Shown: one piece after another, positions 21,088 to 31,454 of the stretch
Numbering within the stretch: position 1 is the first letter of the stretch
Layout of the letters: each line of letters starts with the position of its first letter
NCBI GenBank assembly: GCA_032871835.1
Contig: CM065302.1
Coordinates: forward strand, 1,673,094 to 1,737,093
Length of the DNA stretch: 64,000 nucleotides
From: Dipteronia dyeriana
Lineage: Eukaryota; Streptophyta; Magnoliopsida; Sapindales; Sapindaceae
Direction of reading: 5' to 3'
Notes under the pieces: model-generated
What the model saw: only the letters and a program-made list of their open reading frames with translations
Databases searched by the model: none
What the model was told of the DNA's origin: nothing
Position numbers and translations under genes: made by a program

Positions 21088-22540
21088 GTGACATTGCAGA
21101 TGATGAGGAGGTTGAAGGATTTGCTTAAAACTCCAGAGGGAGGTTGGTTCAAGGGAAAATTGACTCGACACGACCATTTTGAAGCCCTCGCTCGTATAGA
21201 CGATGCACTTAACTGGGTCCCTAAAGATTTTACTGTTGAGGATCGACGTCGGTTCATGGCCTCCTGTTTCGGCCATTTCATGTCGATGCACCGGGAGCTG
21301 AAGTTTTTGGGTGGTGTTATTCATCAGTTGTTGTTGCGGGATTTGGACCATGACGGGCCGACAGATGAGATGCGGTTCTTGTTAGTGAACCATATGGTCA
21401 GGTTTTGGAAGGTGGAATTTAGCCTCATCACCGAATTACATTTTGGAGACGTACTGGACACGAGTTTGTTTGTTGCAATGGAGAATGGCATACATCAACG
21501 GTACTTTCCTGGACACGATGAGGTATCGTTGGATGACTTGAGGGTTGTTCTTACCCGCAGAGAGTTTCAACAGGCGTACGATGCTGTGAAGTTGTGCCTC
21601 ATTTACATGTTGAACTAGATATTAATGGGGGTGGACGGGAGATTGAAGATTCCAGTTTGGCAATTTCGGTTGGTAGAGGACCTCAATGCCTTCGATGCGT
21701 TCCCATGGGGTGCCAACATCTATAGACATTCTATCTTTTCATTCAAGCATGTGTTACCACGACGACGTGAGGAGAGACGCCAACATTCACAGGGCGATGT
21801 TGTACATTCTGTGGAGAGGTACAACATTTACGATCTATCACATGCCCTTTTGGTAAGAAATTTGATTTCCAACATGTATATTAAATTTCGTTTCCAAATT
21901 TTTTTTGGATTATAACTGTACTTATCTTTGATGCAGATATTTTCTTTAGAGGTGATCCCCCAACTGTATTTCGGGGACCGAAGAGTTATATAGCTTTCTC
22001 CTCGTATGTTGAAGTGGGAGTTGACCAAACAACCTACAGAGAAGAAGCTGACCAAGATTTTCAGTGCTAGGGTAATTATTTAATTTGTTAATCGTTATAT
22101 TACTTACTATGTTTACAATGACATTCATCTAACTAAGCTTTCAGATGTCTACGAGGAAGGAAATCGTGCCCATAGCAGTTGAGGCGGTGGCACCGTACTT
22201 CGCAGGCCTAAGTGGGGGGGAGCCTGTATGTACAAGACAACAGGGTTCACCTTCATACTAGCCCCTGATCCGACTAGTAATGCAGATCGTCCCGAGGATG
22301 AGGGTAGGGGTGGGAGGTTTAGTGAGACAGAGACTTCAGAACCAATGGGTCCGAATTTCAGTGCCATGGACAATGGCGGATCTGAGCCGTCTCCTTGGCG
22401 AGTGAGGCTTAGAAGGGTTCGGTTTACCACCCCAGAACCTGGTGCTACTACAGGGGATTCCTATACAGACGTTGGGCGTGATGGGGAGGTAAGTTGAGAT
22501 GGTAGTTTTGTTTTTATTAACAATATATGTTGATTGTTTT
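21088..22540 (+). pseudogene. DUF1985-domain protein, 5' exons of the MULE-borne Ulp1 gene
   Basis: Begins MMRRLKDLLKTPEGGWFKGK; an acceptor-like TTGCAG precedes it, so an upstream exon is possible. Plant DUF1985 signature: HQLLLRDLDHDGPTDEMRFL, LITELHFGDVLDTS, HQRYFPGHDEVSLDDLRVVL, YDAVKLCLIYMLN. An in-frame TAG at 21616-21618 interrupts, then the same frame goes on with GVDGRLKIPVWQFRLVEDLN and FPWGANIYRHSIFSFKHVLP, to a donor-like site at 21857. A following exon (about 21940-22070, PRMLKWELTKQPTEKKLTKI) has one frame-damaging change. 22143-22495 encodes a Gly/Glu/Pro-rich linker (TETSEPMGPNFSAMDNGG). In intact relatives this region precedes a C48 SUMO-protease domain. Confidence 0.8.
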
Positions 22541-23269
22541 AGTACTAATAATGTTAACATGATTTCAGCATGGGAACATCAGTTCAACGAGTTGCGTGAA
22601 GTCCTCTAGATGAGTGAAGATGATCGACAACAATAGCACCGAGAGTTACTGGATATGATCCGGAAGAGGGGGCAGGATCGACAGCAACAACATATGGAGC
22701 TGTTTGCATTAATCGGGGGCCTTCAAAACTTCAGGACGCATACGTATCAGCATAGGGAGGATCTATATACCAGAGGGGCAGTTTCGGAAAGTGGGGCTTA
22801 ATTCCCCATCCCTCTCCCCTTCCCCTCGATCAGTAGGCTCCCCCTCCACCCCCCCCCCCCCCCCCCCCCTCTCCCCTCCCCCCTCCCCCCTCAGAGCAAC
22901 AGGCTCCCCCTCCTCATCCTAGGGAGCAGCAGGCTCCTCCTCCCTCTCTGATCGAGCAGTAGGCTCCCCCTCCACCCCCCCCCCCCCCCCTCTCCCCTCC
23001 CCCCCTCCCCCCTCAGAGCAACAGGCTCCCCCTCCTCATCCTAGGGAGCAGCAGGCTCCTCCTCCCTCTCTGATCGAGCAGTAGGCTCCCCCTCCATCTC
23101 CCCTAGAGCAGTAGGCTCCCCCTCCCCATCCCCCTTCGAGCGAGCAGCAGGCTCCCCTTCCACCTCCCCTCGAGTAGTAGGCTTCCCTTCCACCAACTAC
23201 TTCGATCCAACCGCACATGGAACGAAGCTCCTCATCGCAACACACCTAGCAGGGGGAGTTCGACAGCAG
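22541..23269 (+). repeat. linker exon with C-rich (proline) minisatellite and tandem duplication
   Basis: 22600-22800 continues the linker (DRQQQHMELFALIGGLQNFR). From 22800 to 23200 the plus strand is a C-rich minisatellite of units like GAGCAGTAGGCTCCCCCTCC, with a block of about 125 bases duplicated in tandem (about 22835-22960 and 22961-23085) and C-runs of up to about 20. In intact copies the unit GAGCAGCAGGCTCCTCCTCC would encode a Pro-rich EQQAPPP repeat. Here many CAG codons have become TAG, so the repeat is full of stops. Confidence 0.8.
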
Positions 23270-24680
23270 AGGAGTGTACTGAAGCGCGGTTGGCAGTTGC
23301 TTAGCACGTACACAAATCCGTGCCAACCTAAGAGGGCGGGGGTAATACTTGAGGGACCTGACCACGTATTTGATCCCCACAGACTGGTGGATAATGACCA
23401 GTTGAAGGCTTACCGAGCCTTCAAGAAGAACCTAAACGAGGAATTGTAAGTAAATTTCTTTGTTATTTAGGTGGAAGATTTTCTTCTAATGAATTAAATA
23501 ATTGTGTAGTTGATGGAAAATTAATGCAGACGTGATGTCAATTTGCTGGAGCCAGTTGATGCTGCATGGTTCCATCAGATGTAGACCAATTTTATGGATT
23601 TTGATGATGAGGTACGTGGGACCGAAAATTTTCCATCAGATGTAGACCAACTTTATGGATTTTGATGATGAGGTACGTGGGACCGAAAATTCTCTTTTTA
23701 ATATTTGTTTTAGATTTGTAACACTCCTAACACATTATTATGTGAATATATTCGCAGCATATGGACGCGTACCTCCATATTCTTCGGAAATGTCAACGAG
23801 CATTCCTGAGTGTGTAAAATCAGATGATCAACATATTGGATACGCTGTTTTTTGTAAGTATTGAAATTAGGAATGATTACCCATGCTTGTAGATTTGTAT
23901 GGAAAATATTAATAATTTTGTGACGATCAACTGTTTCTACAATCTTTTCTAGAGCACCAGTACAGAAAAATGATGACTCATGATTCTCGTGGGGAGATCA
24001 CCACGGTGCGGTGGAATGTTTTGAGGTCTTGGTGGAAGGATGATGACCTTACGACGATGCTTGGTAGTTCCCCGATTGGATGTCGTCTGTGGCACGCGAT
24101 TGACATTGTAAGTGTTACTTGGTTTGCAATTACAAATATAAATGTCTTTGTACATCCTAACACCTTCTTTTTACGTTTACAGGTCCTGATACCGTGCAAC
24201 ATTGGGCGCCAACATTGGCTACTGGCGACTATCGACCTCACATGCAGGAAGAAGTTCATAGTCGACGATAGGAGGTCCCAGCGCATATCCAAAGCAGCAA
24301 GTAGCCTCGTTGCGCTGGTTTGTGCCCTCGATGTTGCATCAGGGCGGGTTTCATACTGCAAGATCGGCTGAACTTTAGAAATTTGCCAAGATGAATAAGC
24401 CCTTCTCAGTCAGCGTGGTGTCCGAAACACGTATCCCCCAGCAGAAAAAATCGTAAGACATTTTGTAATAGTAACTTTAAGATTGTGTTATTATAAACCT
24501 AATTTTTTATTAACGCTTGTTAATGCGTCCAACAGTAGGGGTTACTGTGTTCCCCACACATTGAGATTGATCGAGTACTTACTGACGGACAAAAAGGATT
24601 TCGATTGGTCGGAAGATGATATAGAGATCATTCGGGAGAAGATGGCAGTTGAGATATTTTCTAACTCCCGGCCCTTTTAG
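23270..24680 (+). pseudogene. Ulp1 (C48) SUMO-protease-like domain, 3' exons of the MULE gene
   Basis: Exon-like blocks: PKRAGVILEGPDHVFDPHRL then VDNDQLKAYRAFKKNLNEEL|GTAAGT (23330-23446); MDAYLHILRKCQRAF (about 23760); WHAID|GTAAGT (24110). After TTTACAG at 24182 comes IPCNIGRQHWLLATIDLTC and KKFIVDDRRSQRISKAASSL, containing the catalytic His (HW) and Asp region of Ulp1 cysteine proteases. The last block at 24537-24680 is RGYCVPHTLRLIEYLLTDKK ending SNSRPF, where the family has GDCGVYTLR: the Cys is present but Asp-Cys-Gly is changed to Tyr-Cys-Val. Frameshifts and stops make it non-functional. The family removes SUMO or related tags; no host role can be claimed for this copy. Confidence 0.8.
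23570..23691. repeat. 61-bp tandem duplication in the Ulp1 gene
   Basis: The block starting TTCCATCAGATGTAGACCAA and ending GGGACCGAAAAT occurs twice in direct succession (23570-23630 and 23631-23691), differing at one or two bases. It covers an exon end and donor site, so it adds to the damage in this gene. Confidence 0.95.
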
Positions 24681-24859
24681 ATTTATGTAGTTATTCATTT
24701 GTATATGTACCAATTCTTTTATATATTTACCATTTCTTTTGTAAAAAAATGTTTACATTTGTATATATATAAATCATATTTAAATAAAATTGCATTTAAG
24801 TTAATGAACAAGTCATACGAGTACAAATTATCACAATGTCATCATGATAACGCCTCAAA

Positions 24860-27202
24860 TCATTCCACAGTGGAGTCTCTAGTAGGGTACGTCTGTCCGT
24901 TATGGCCAACTATATGACAGATACTACACTTGCTTCTGTATTCCTCAGGAACAAATCTGCTTGGACCTTCATTAATCAAAGTTGGGTTAGAACATCTCCT
25001 CGAATTGTGCCCTGGTTGTCCACATCGTCTAAAATTCTGTGTAGTTGTTCTCTCCGAAGACGAGATACGGCGTGAAGCCCTCTGGTGGCTTGCTTGACTC
25101 GTAGAGCTTGGATTCAAAATGACTCTCTCAATGATGTCAGATGGCACAATCCAAGTGGAAGGATGTCCAACCTGCATAATAGGAACCGAGTACGCATCAA
25201 TAAGTGTTTGTCGCTTGTAGTAGTCCGCACATAGGGATGTGAAATCCATGTTTCGGTCCCAGTAAAAACAGTGAAAATGATAAGATTCACGTTCAGTAAT
25301 ATTAACTGTAGATAAAATTGTATGATGTACCTTACGACAGCGAGAGCGTGAGAACATGGAAGAAGGTCCATTTGAAATTTGTTGCATGTGCAGGTCTACC
25401 GGGCTAAGTCAACGGTCCACTATTTTTCAGCCCGCTTCAACGAGAATATGTTCCATTCAACTGGATTTACAGTCATAAAATTGCACTTATCAACACGTTT
25501 TAGGATCACAAGATGTACTGCGTCAGTCAACTGATGACACATGGATTGTGCAGCCCTATGACGATCGTGAAACCAACGTTGTAGCATATTCCTAATGAAC
25601 TCTGTCAAAGTCAACATAGGCAGTTGCCATGCAAATTTTAGGCATGAGTTTATGCATTCTGCAACATTTGTTGTCATCACCCTATACCTTATGTCGAGGC
25701 AGTGTATATGGGACCACTTGTGTGGACCGACATCAATTACATAATCATATACATCCAGGTGCAAGTTTCGTAACTCTTCGATGTACCGGTTATATTGCAA
25801 CTCGGTGTATGCTCGGACTGCTTTGTCAATTATTGCGGCAACATCCTTTCTATGATATCGCTTCTTAATATTTTCATAAAAGTGCCAACAACATATGGTA
25901 TGGATGGCATAAGAGAACACTTTAGAAATCCCTGTTTCAATGCTTGCATGTCGATCAGAAATGAATACCAAATCATCTATATGGCCAAGGGCGCCTTTCA
26001 AGCAATCCAAAAACCACTCCCATAATAGGTTGTTTTCCGAGTCACCGTACCCAAAAGCAATTGGATAAACCTGTTCATTCCCATCTTGTGCAGTTGCAAC
26101 AAACATTGTGCCCTCAATCTACCCTTTAAATAGGTACCATCAACGGCAATAACTGGACGCATACACCTCTGGAATCCTGAGTGAGGCACCCAACGACATG
26201 AAAAAGTAGAGGGATTTACCATTTTCATCGCACTGTAAGTCAATGATTGTTCTGGGATTTTGTTGTTCCAACACGTAACCGAATGATGACAACAGTTGGA
26301 AGCTTTCTTCATGCGTTCCATAGGTCAGTGACAATGCATAATCAAGGGCTTGATGTGCCTTACTGTACATTATTTGGATGCCATACATTGTTTTCATGTC
26401 GGCGATTATATCTTTCGGACGCATTAGTCGACCATCTTGTTGTTGCAATCTAGGTGCAACCACTTCTCCAATTATGACTGCACTAGCTTGTTGATGGCAG
26501 CGGTGAATCTCCTCCAACGGACAAGTGTGTTCGTTGATAAAACTTCTTACTTGGAAGTATGTCGCTTCATCTCTCCTCACCGCTCTTAACTTCCACGTAC
26601 AGTTGTCCATCAAACAAATCAGATGTAATGTTGTATTATTCGACCTTTTCACCTTCCACTCGAAGTTATGCCGCATTGTAAAATGCCCAGCCAATCTCTT
26701 CAAATCCTTTTTAGTAGGAAAAAATTGACCTTTATATATCATGCTGGTAGGTTCATCTTCTACCAAGTTCCTGCTTCCACCCATACCAAACGAGTATGAT
26801 TCTGCTCCTAGAATAACCCATGTTGTGGCATTCTCAAAATCAGCTGGAGTTACATTAGATCGGACCTCAGATGTCCCAATTATATCTACTGTAGTGGAAC
26901 TACATCTGTGTACACGTCTTATACCTCTTTCCGTTTCGAACAGTTCTTCATCTTCCTCATTGTTCGCTACATTATGTACCGGATGTAAATTTGGCTCATT
27001 AGCCACCTCATGAACTAGTAAGTTATGAGGTTCTTTGTTCTGCTCATTGTTCATGTCATTGTACATCTCATTGTATTAGCGGTTGTATTGCCCAGCATTC
27101 ATTTCAATTTGACAACCAAAATCATCGTCCAATTGAACTCCAACTATATCACCATGGTCGGCTACTTTCGGTGGGACACCACATAGATTTTCCCTACCGT
27201 AA
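24860..27202 (-). pseudogene. MURA-type MULE transposase, main part
   Basis: Order on minus: acidic N-terminal region; MuDR DNA-binding domain FFPTKKDLKRLAGHFTMRHN and LMDNCTWKLRAVRR (about 26725-26570); MULE catalytic domain with PVIAVDGTYLKG (first Asp, about 26150), LVFISDRHASIETG (second Asp) and TNVAECINSCLKFAW (Glu); a SWIM zinc finger CTC...MDLLPCSHALAV (about 25395-25335); then YKRQTLIDAYSVPIMQVGHP and a C-terminal zinc knuckle. The knuckle reads FRRCGQPGHNSRRC, where the first Cys has become Phe. Breaks: frameshifts near 26185 and 26110 and two TAG stops at about 25395-25420. An intron begins at about 25332. The N-terminus is cut off by the insertion at 27203. Confidence 0.9.
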
Positions 27203-27462
27203 TAGTGGCCAATCTACTAAATGCACGTTGAGTGCTTCACCTCTCGGTCCATCACACACAAACTAGGTTCAATGAAGGGGTGGCTAACCACTCAAGGCTT
27301 TAAGCATTTCGAAGGGCCACTCAACCAATAACAAGCATATGCAACGAAATAGGCAACAATACTAGGTTTATATCAAATTCCTAATGAATGAGAGTACACA
27401 TCGAAAAAGTGACCAAGATACAAGGAAAGAAATACAAAATAGGTAGAAAGGAGACCCCTCAT

Positions 27463-27540
27463 CCATAATCGGGAATCGAACACAGGGTCTTCTCGGGTGT
27501 CAATCCGAGATGTCCTCACCACTAGATGACTACAGCGTTC
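27463..27540 (-). repeat. tRNA-like module (Glu-type), copy B
   Basis: Minus-strand counterpart of 15829-15902: GTAGTCATCTAGTGGTGAGG, CTCGGATTGACACCCGAG, GTGTTCGATTCCCG. The anticodon arm is unchanged between copies, while flanking positions differ. Confidence 0.65.
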
Positions 27541-28606
27541 TCCAATCTCATAAATGCACACCCCCTCAACAAGAGAGAGCTCTCTCCTAATCTTTCTAGA
27601 CTCTCTAAAATGGATGAATACGAATGGAAAATATGCTCACCTAACACTAATGTGCATCAATGCAATTGCTAAGACATTAATTACATTCAATATGAATTAA
27701 GGGTTCATCCTCTTGATTTGGGAATTATCCCTAAACCAATTCACCACCCAATCGGCCAAGGAAGGGCAATTGTGTCCTAAAAAGACCATTAAGTGTAAGG
27801 AAATGAACCAAAGCCAATTTAGCACCTAAATGCATGAACTAACATTTTCCACTCTTTAGGGGAAAAAATCCCCAATCACTCAAATCATCAATACATGGCA
27901 TTTTAGTCATCCATTAACAAACAAACAATCATAGGAAGCTAAATTAATCTACTCCTACATTAAATTACTCTACTCCTAATCCCAATCATGCATACATATC
28001 AATTTCAAATCATTCATACACATACATATCATAATAAGAGCATTAAAATATATAATTCCAAGAGCATAACAAAATCCAAATGAATTTAAGTACAAAAATA
28101 CATATATATAGCACATGTGAAAGGTTTACAAATTCCCAATTCAGGGTACACAATTAAGAAAACAAGAAATACAAAGAGAATGAGTAAATAGAAACAACCC
28201 TTGGAGAAAACTCCTTCTAGAGCTCTTTTCCATGCTTGGCTCGTTTTTGGTCACAAGCTTATCCTATATCACTGCAATCTACTCTCAATTGGGTGGATGA
28301 TGTGTACAAAGGGGTGGTGGAGGTGTATGGTGAACTCCTATAGAGGAAAAACCTCCATGAGAGCTTGAATCACTCACTTATTTGGTGAAGAGGATGGAAG
28401 AGATGAAGAAGATGGAGGTTCGGTTTTGGGGTGTGGGGGCTGTGTTTGGGGGGATAGATGGGGAAGAGAAGTCCCTTTAGTGAAGAGAAAAGAGGGTATT
28501 TATAGTGTTGAGAGGTTAGGGCAAGAATTAGGTGTGAAAAGACAAGATTGCCCCCTTAAAAACGGGCTGAAAATGGTAAATCTGGGCACGTGCTCTGGTG
28601 AGGGGT

Positions 28607-28624
28607 GCGCTGGTCGACCAGCGC
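28607..28624. repeat. 18-bp perfect palindrome
   Basis: GCGCTGGTCGACCAGCGC, within a GC-richer patch where CGCTGGT and ACCAGCG motifs recur (28590-28700). Confidence 0.9.
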
Positions 28625-29243
28625 TTCACCAGCACCAACTTACTGGTATTTTGCGCTGGTAAGGGTACGCTGGTCGAGTGGCACTTCACCAGCGTCAACA
28701 ACGCTCACTGTTACAGAAATAGCCATAACTTCCTCTAAAAAACCCGGAATCATGATCCGTAAAGTGCGTTAGAAAGAGGACATCCGGGGTTTTCCGAAAA
28801 TTGGTTGTGGAAAATGTAGTTCGATATGAGGAGGAAGATATGGTCCTTGAAAGTTGGGTGTTCTGCATAAAGATCTCAGCCGCTGTGGTGTTTCCAGCCT
28901 TGTGCACCGTTACGAAAACAAACATATCTCCCTCTAGAAAACCCGCGTAAAAAACGCTGGAAAGAATACTTCTGGGGATTTCTAAAAATAGGTGGTAAGA
29001 AACCCAGTTCACTTTGAGGAGGGAGATATGGACCCCGAAATTTGGGTGTTTTACACAGTCCATTTCCATTTCAGCCCATCTAACCTCCAAAACTCTTCAA
29101 TTAAGCTCAAATACCTTCCGTAGGGAACTTGTACCTACACAAGGCTTACAAAAACATTAAATACCAAACTATACTCAAAAACGAGAACAAAAGATAGGTA
29201 ATGAGGATCTCAAATAGGTATATAAATCGTTCCGATCAGACAC

Positions 29244-29690
29244 CACATAGGCTTTTCCTACCGTCAATCCCACTTCTATATGTGAACAACTGGTTGTTTT
29301 CACCTGAAGATCAAAATTGTTGGGTGTTATCATGAAGAGAGATTTCTTCACCAATTACACCATCTGCTGCCCTCTCAATTAGACTGACACATACTTGAGG
29401 GATCACCCTATCTTCCCCTAGCATAAACAAAATATCGTCGTTATTTCTTATAAATGTACGACATGTTGTCCTGGGAACCATTGATATAGATTGTAGATCA
29501 ACAATGTATTTGTTCGCATCGTACTTCACAGCGGTTTGCACGATCGACACCAGCTCTTCGTAAGTCATATTTCTGGACACATACATTCCTTGGTTATCGG
29601 AACCAAGAAACCTCTGACTTTCATCAGGTAATTGCTCTCATCGACTGTTGCAAGATATGACTATTCTAACCCGATCCATTGTCCTGTGAA
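29244..29690 (-). pseudogene. MULE transposase, N-terminal part beyond the insertion
   Basis: Encodes MDRVRIVISCNSR at the start (about 29682), then MYVSRNMTYEELVSIVQTAV (29586) and TCRTFIRNNDDILFMLGEDR, the N-terminal region typical of plant MURA proteins. It leads to SGIDGRKSLCGV at the insertion edge. A TAG or TGA lies in frame at about 29640 and another at 29311. It joins, across the 2-kb insertion, to the main transposase at 27202. Confidence 0.75.
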
Positions 29691-29764
29691 AATCATCATC
29701 ACAAACCATTATTAACAAATTAAAAAAAAAATTACTTTTATAATTACTAAGAATTACAAAAATT

Positions 29765-30290
29765 TCTCAACTGTAAGGGATCGAGAACATGTTCTTCGGA
29801 ATCGAGCTTTTTTTTTAAGGGATCGAGAACATTTACAAAAGGATCAAGCTTTTTGGAAGGGATCGAGAACATTTTCTAAGTGATCAAGCTTTTTTCAAAT
29901 GGATCGAGAACTTTTTATAAGGGATCGATAACTTTTTCAAGGGTTCAAGAATATTTTACAAGGGATCGAGAACTTTTATAACGGTTCGATTCGAGAACTT
30001 TTATCAAGGGATCGAGAACATTTCTAAGGGATCGAGAACTTTTTCAAGGGATCGAGAATATTTGTCAAATTATAGAGAACTTTTATCAAGGGATCGAAAA
30101 CTTTTATCAAGGGATCGAGAACATTTTTTAAGGGATCGAGAATATTTGTCAAATTATCGAAAACTTTTATAACGGTTCGAGAACTTTTATCAAGGGATCG
30201 AGAACTTTTTCAAAGGATCGAGAACTTTTTAAGGGATCAAACATTTTTTTGTCGAGCATTTTTTTGTAATAATCGAGCTTTTTTCAAAAT
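29765..30290. repeat. GATCGAGAA minisatellite, right block
   Basis: About 20 imperfect copies of a unit like TTTTATCAAGGGATCGAGAAC. Same strand orientation as the left block at 20380-21055, so the two are direct, not inverted, although they occupy mirror-image places in the MULE. It lies just upstream of the transposase start. Confidence 0.92.
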
Positions 30291-30644
30291 AAACAAAAGC
30301 TCGATCCAATATAAAGTAAACTAGATTCATCTTTAAATATTCTCGGTCACACAAGAAAAAAACTCGGATCTATTCAATGTTCATACTTGTTTTTACAAAG
30401 ACTGTAAACAACATATATTATCGAGGAATAGATACATTGTTAACCCACACAGAAATGAATACAAAATATCTGAAATACATAAAACAAATTTAAGTGAAGC
30501 TCATGAATATTTGTTACCTTCTAGTGTAGAATCTGGAGAGAGACAACATTTTTAGAGAGAGAGAGACAACTTTTTTGGGGACATTCTGACATCATCAACT
30601 TGTTGTCTTTTAAAAATTAAAGTTTAGGGGTAACTTGGGTAGTT

Positions 30645-30737
30645 CACCATAATATGTGTCTTTTAAACTTAATTTATTAAAACGGTGACATCATCACAAC
30701 ACACGTTAAAAAATGTGACATATCTCACCATTTCCAC
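30645..30737 (-). repeat. MULE right terminal inverted repeat
   Basis: The complement starts GTGGAAATGGTGAGATATGT, reaches GTGTTGTGATGATGTCACC, then TTAAGTTTAAAAGACAC, pairing with the left end with gaps. Confidence 0.7.
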
Positions 30738-30747
30738 ATGTGCAAAA
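30738..30747. repeat. MULE target site duplication, right
   Basis: ATGTGCAAAA, the partner of 19926-19935. Confidence 0.9.
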
Positions 30748-31330
30748 TCCATAGGATGAAAACCAAGAATTCTTTTTGTTATCCTCCAATCAAAATTTAA
30801 CTAGTGTCCAGTGACACATAAATAGTCATGTTTTGAACATGCATTCCAAATATAAGAAGTTAATGCAATAGAGACACTTAGATGTTGTAATTCATCACTC
30901 AAGTCATCTCTTTGGGTTTCAAGCAATCTTATCTAATCGTTTCTAATGGTGGTTCTAGAAACAATTTCAAATCGGGGGTTGAATGCAGATGTGACCAATT
31001 CTTGAAAAAAAAAACATTGTCACTAAAATTGATCGGTTGATCAGTTTGTACAATGTATCGTGCCAAGCATTTTCTAGCGTGCACGGAGTCGTACCGCCAC
31101 ATCGTAACAGACCCGTCTGGATGTCATTGTAGTTGTGTTTGGATTCTGGTGTCTACCTGTCCATTTGCAGGCATGCATTTCTCCATATGCCTTCTCAAAT
31201 AACCGATTGCATTCCTACTATTAGAATAGTCCTTAGGACAAAACATACATTTAGCTTTGGGCCCCGTCGTCCTGTCTGAGAGTGTTGTTTGTACTATGTC
31301 AAAATACTGTCAAACATTTGATGTAAATTT
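30748..31330 (-). pseudogene. hAT transposase, N-terminal half (BED zinc finger)
   Basis: Minus-strand translation around 31270-31150 gives KAKCMFCPKDYSNSRNAIGY then LRRHMEKCMPANG, a BED zinc finger (CxxC...HxxxC) used by hAT transposases to bind transposon ends. Downstream, NFSDNVFF-like and AFNPRF-like residues follow with several stops and frame changes. The frame reaches WILHM at 30748-30737, where the MULE was inserted; the other half resumes at 19925. The gene is dead both by mutation and by insertion. Confidence 0.75.
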
Positions 31331-31454
31331 TTTAGGACGTGATGTTGGTGTAGCGGCAAAACTAGAAGGTCTCGCTTGGATTTTCATTGATGCTGAAAGA
31401 TCAAGATCATCGTTCGGCATTTTAAAACCGTCCGGAAAAAAGGCTGTTAGGTAG

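Larger units (their letters stand above)
27203..29243 (-). mobile_element. non-coding retroelement copy B, inserted into the MULE transposase gene
   Basis: The MULE transposase frame breaks off at YGRENLCGVPPK (minus, about 27200-27165) and resumes at SGIDGRKSLCGV (29275-29243). About 25 bases (ACGGTAGGRAAA plus CTATGTGGTGTC) are present at both edges, so they are a long target duplication. The insert is the reverse-orientation relative of 13270-16440, but lacks that copy's first 100-150 bases. It contains a tRNA-like module, no protein gene, and a GC-rich patch (28580-28700). The long duplication and 5' shortening would fit target-primed reverse transcription, although no poly-A tail is seen. 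Confidence 0.7.
19936..30737 (-). mobile_element. Mutator-like element (MULE) carrying a DUF1985/Ulp1 gene
   Basis: 10.8 kb between exact ATGTGCAAAA duplications; MULEs make 9-10-bp duplications. The termini are weakly inverted: the left reads GTGTTGTGCAAATATCACC and GTAAGTTTAAATGACAT at about 19980-20027, and the right complement reads GTGTTGTGATGATGTCACC and TTAAGTTTAAAAGACAC. The element encodes a MURA-type transposase on minus and a DUF1985 plus Ulp1-protease-like gene on plus, placed tail to tail (meeting at 24680/24860). MULEs carrying Ulp1-like genes are known in several plants, including melon. Subterminal regions each hold a GATCGAGAA minisatellite. All genes carry stops or frameshifts, so this copy is inactive. 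Confidence 0.9.

Noticed and set aside
22149..22560. Minus-strand open frames opposite the DUF1985 linker
   Set aside because: They mirror low-complexity linker sequence on the real coding strand.
23036..23245. Gly/Cys-rich minus-strand frame (YCSRGGGRGACCSLEG)
   Set aside because: It is the complement of the C-rich proline minisatellite and has no family features.
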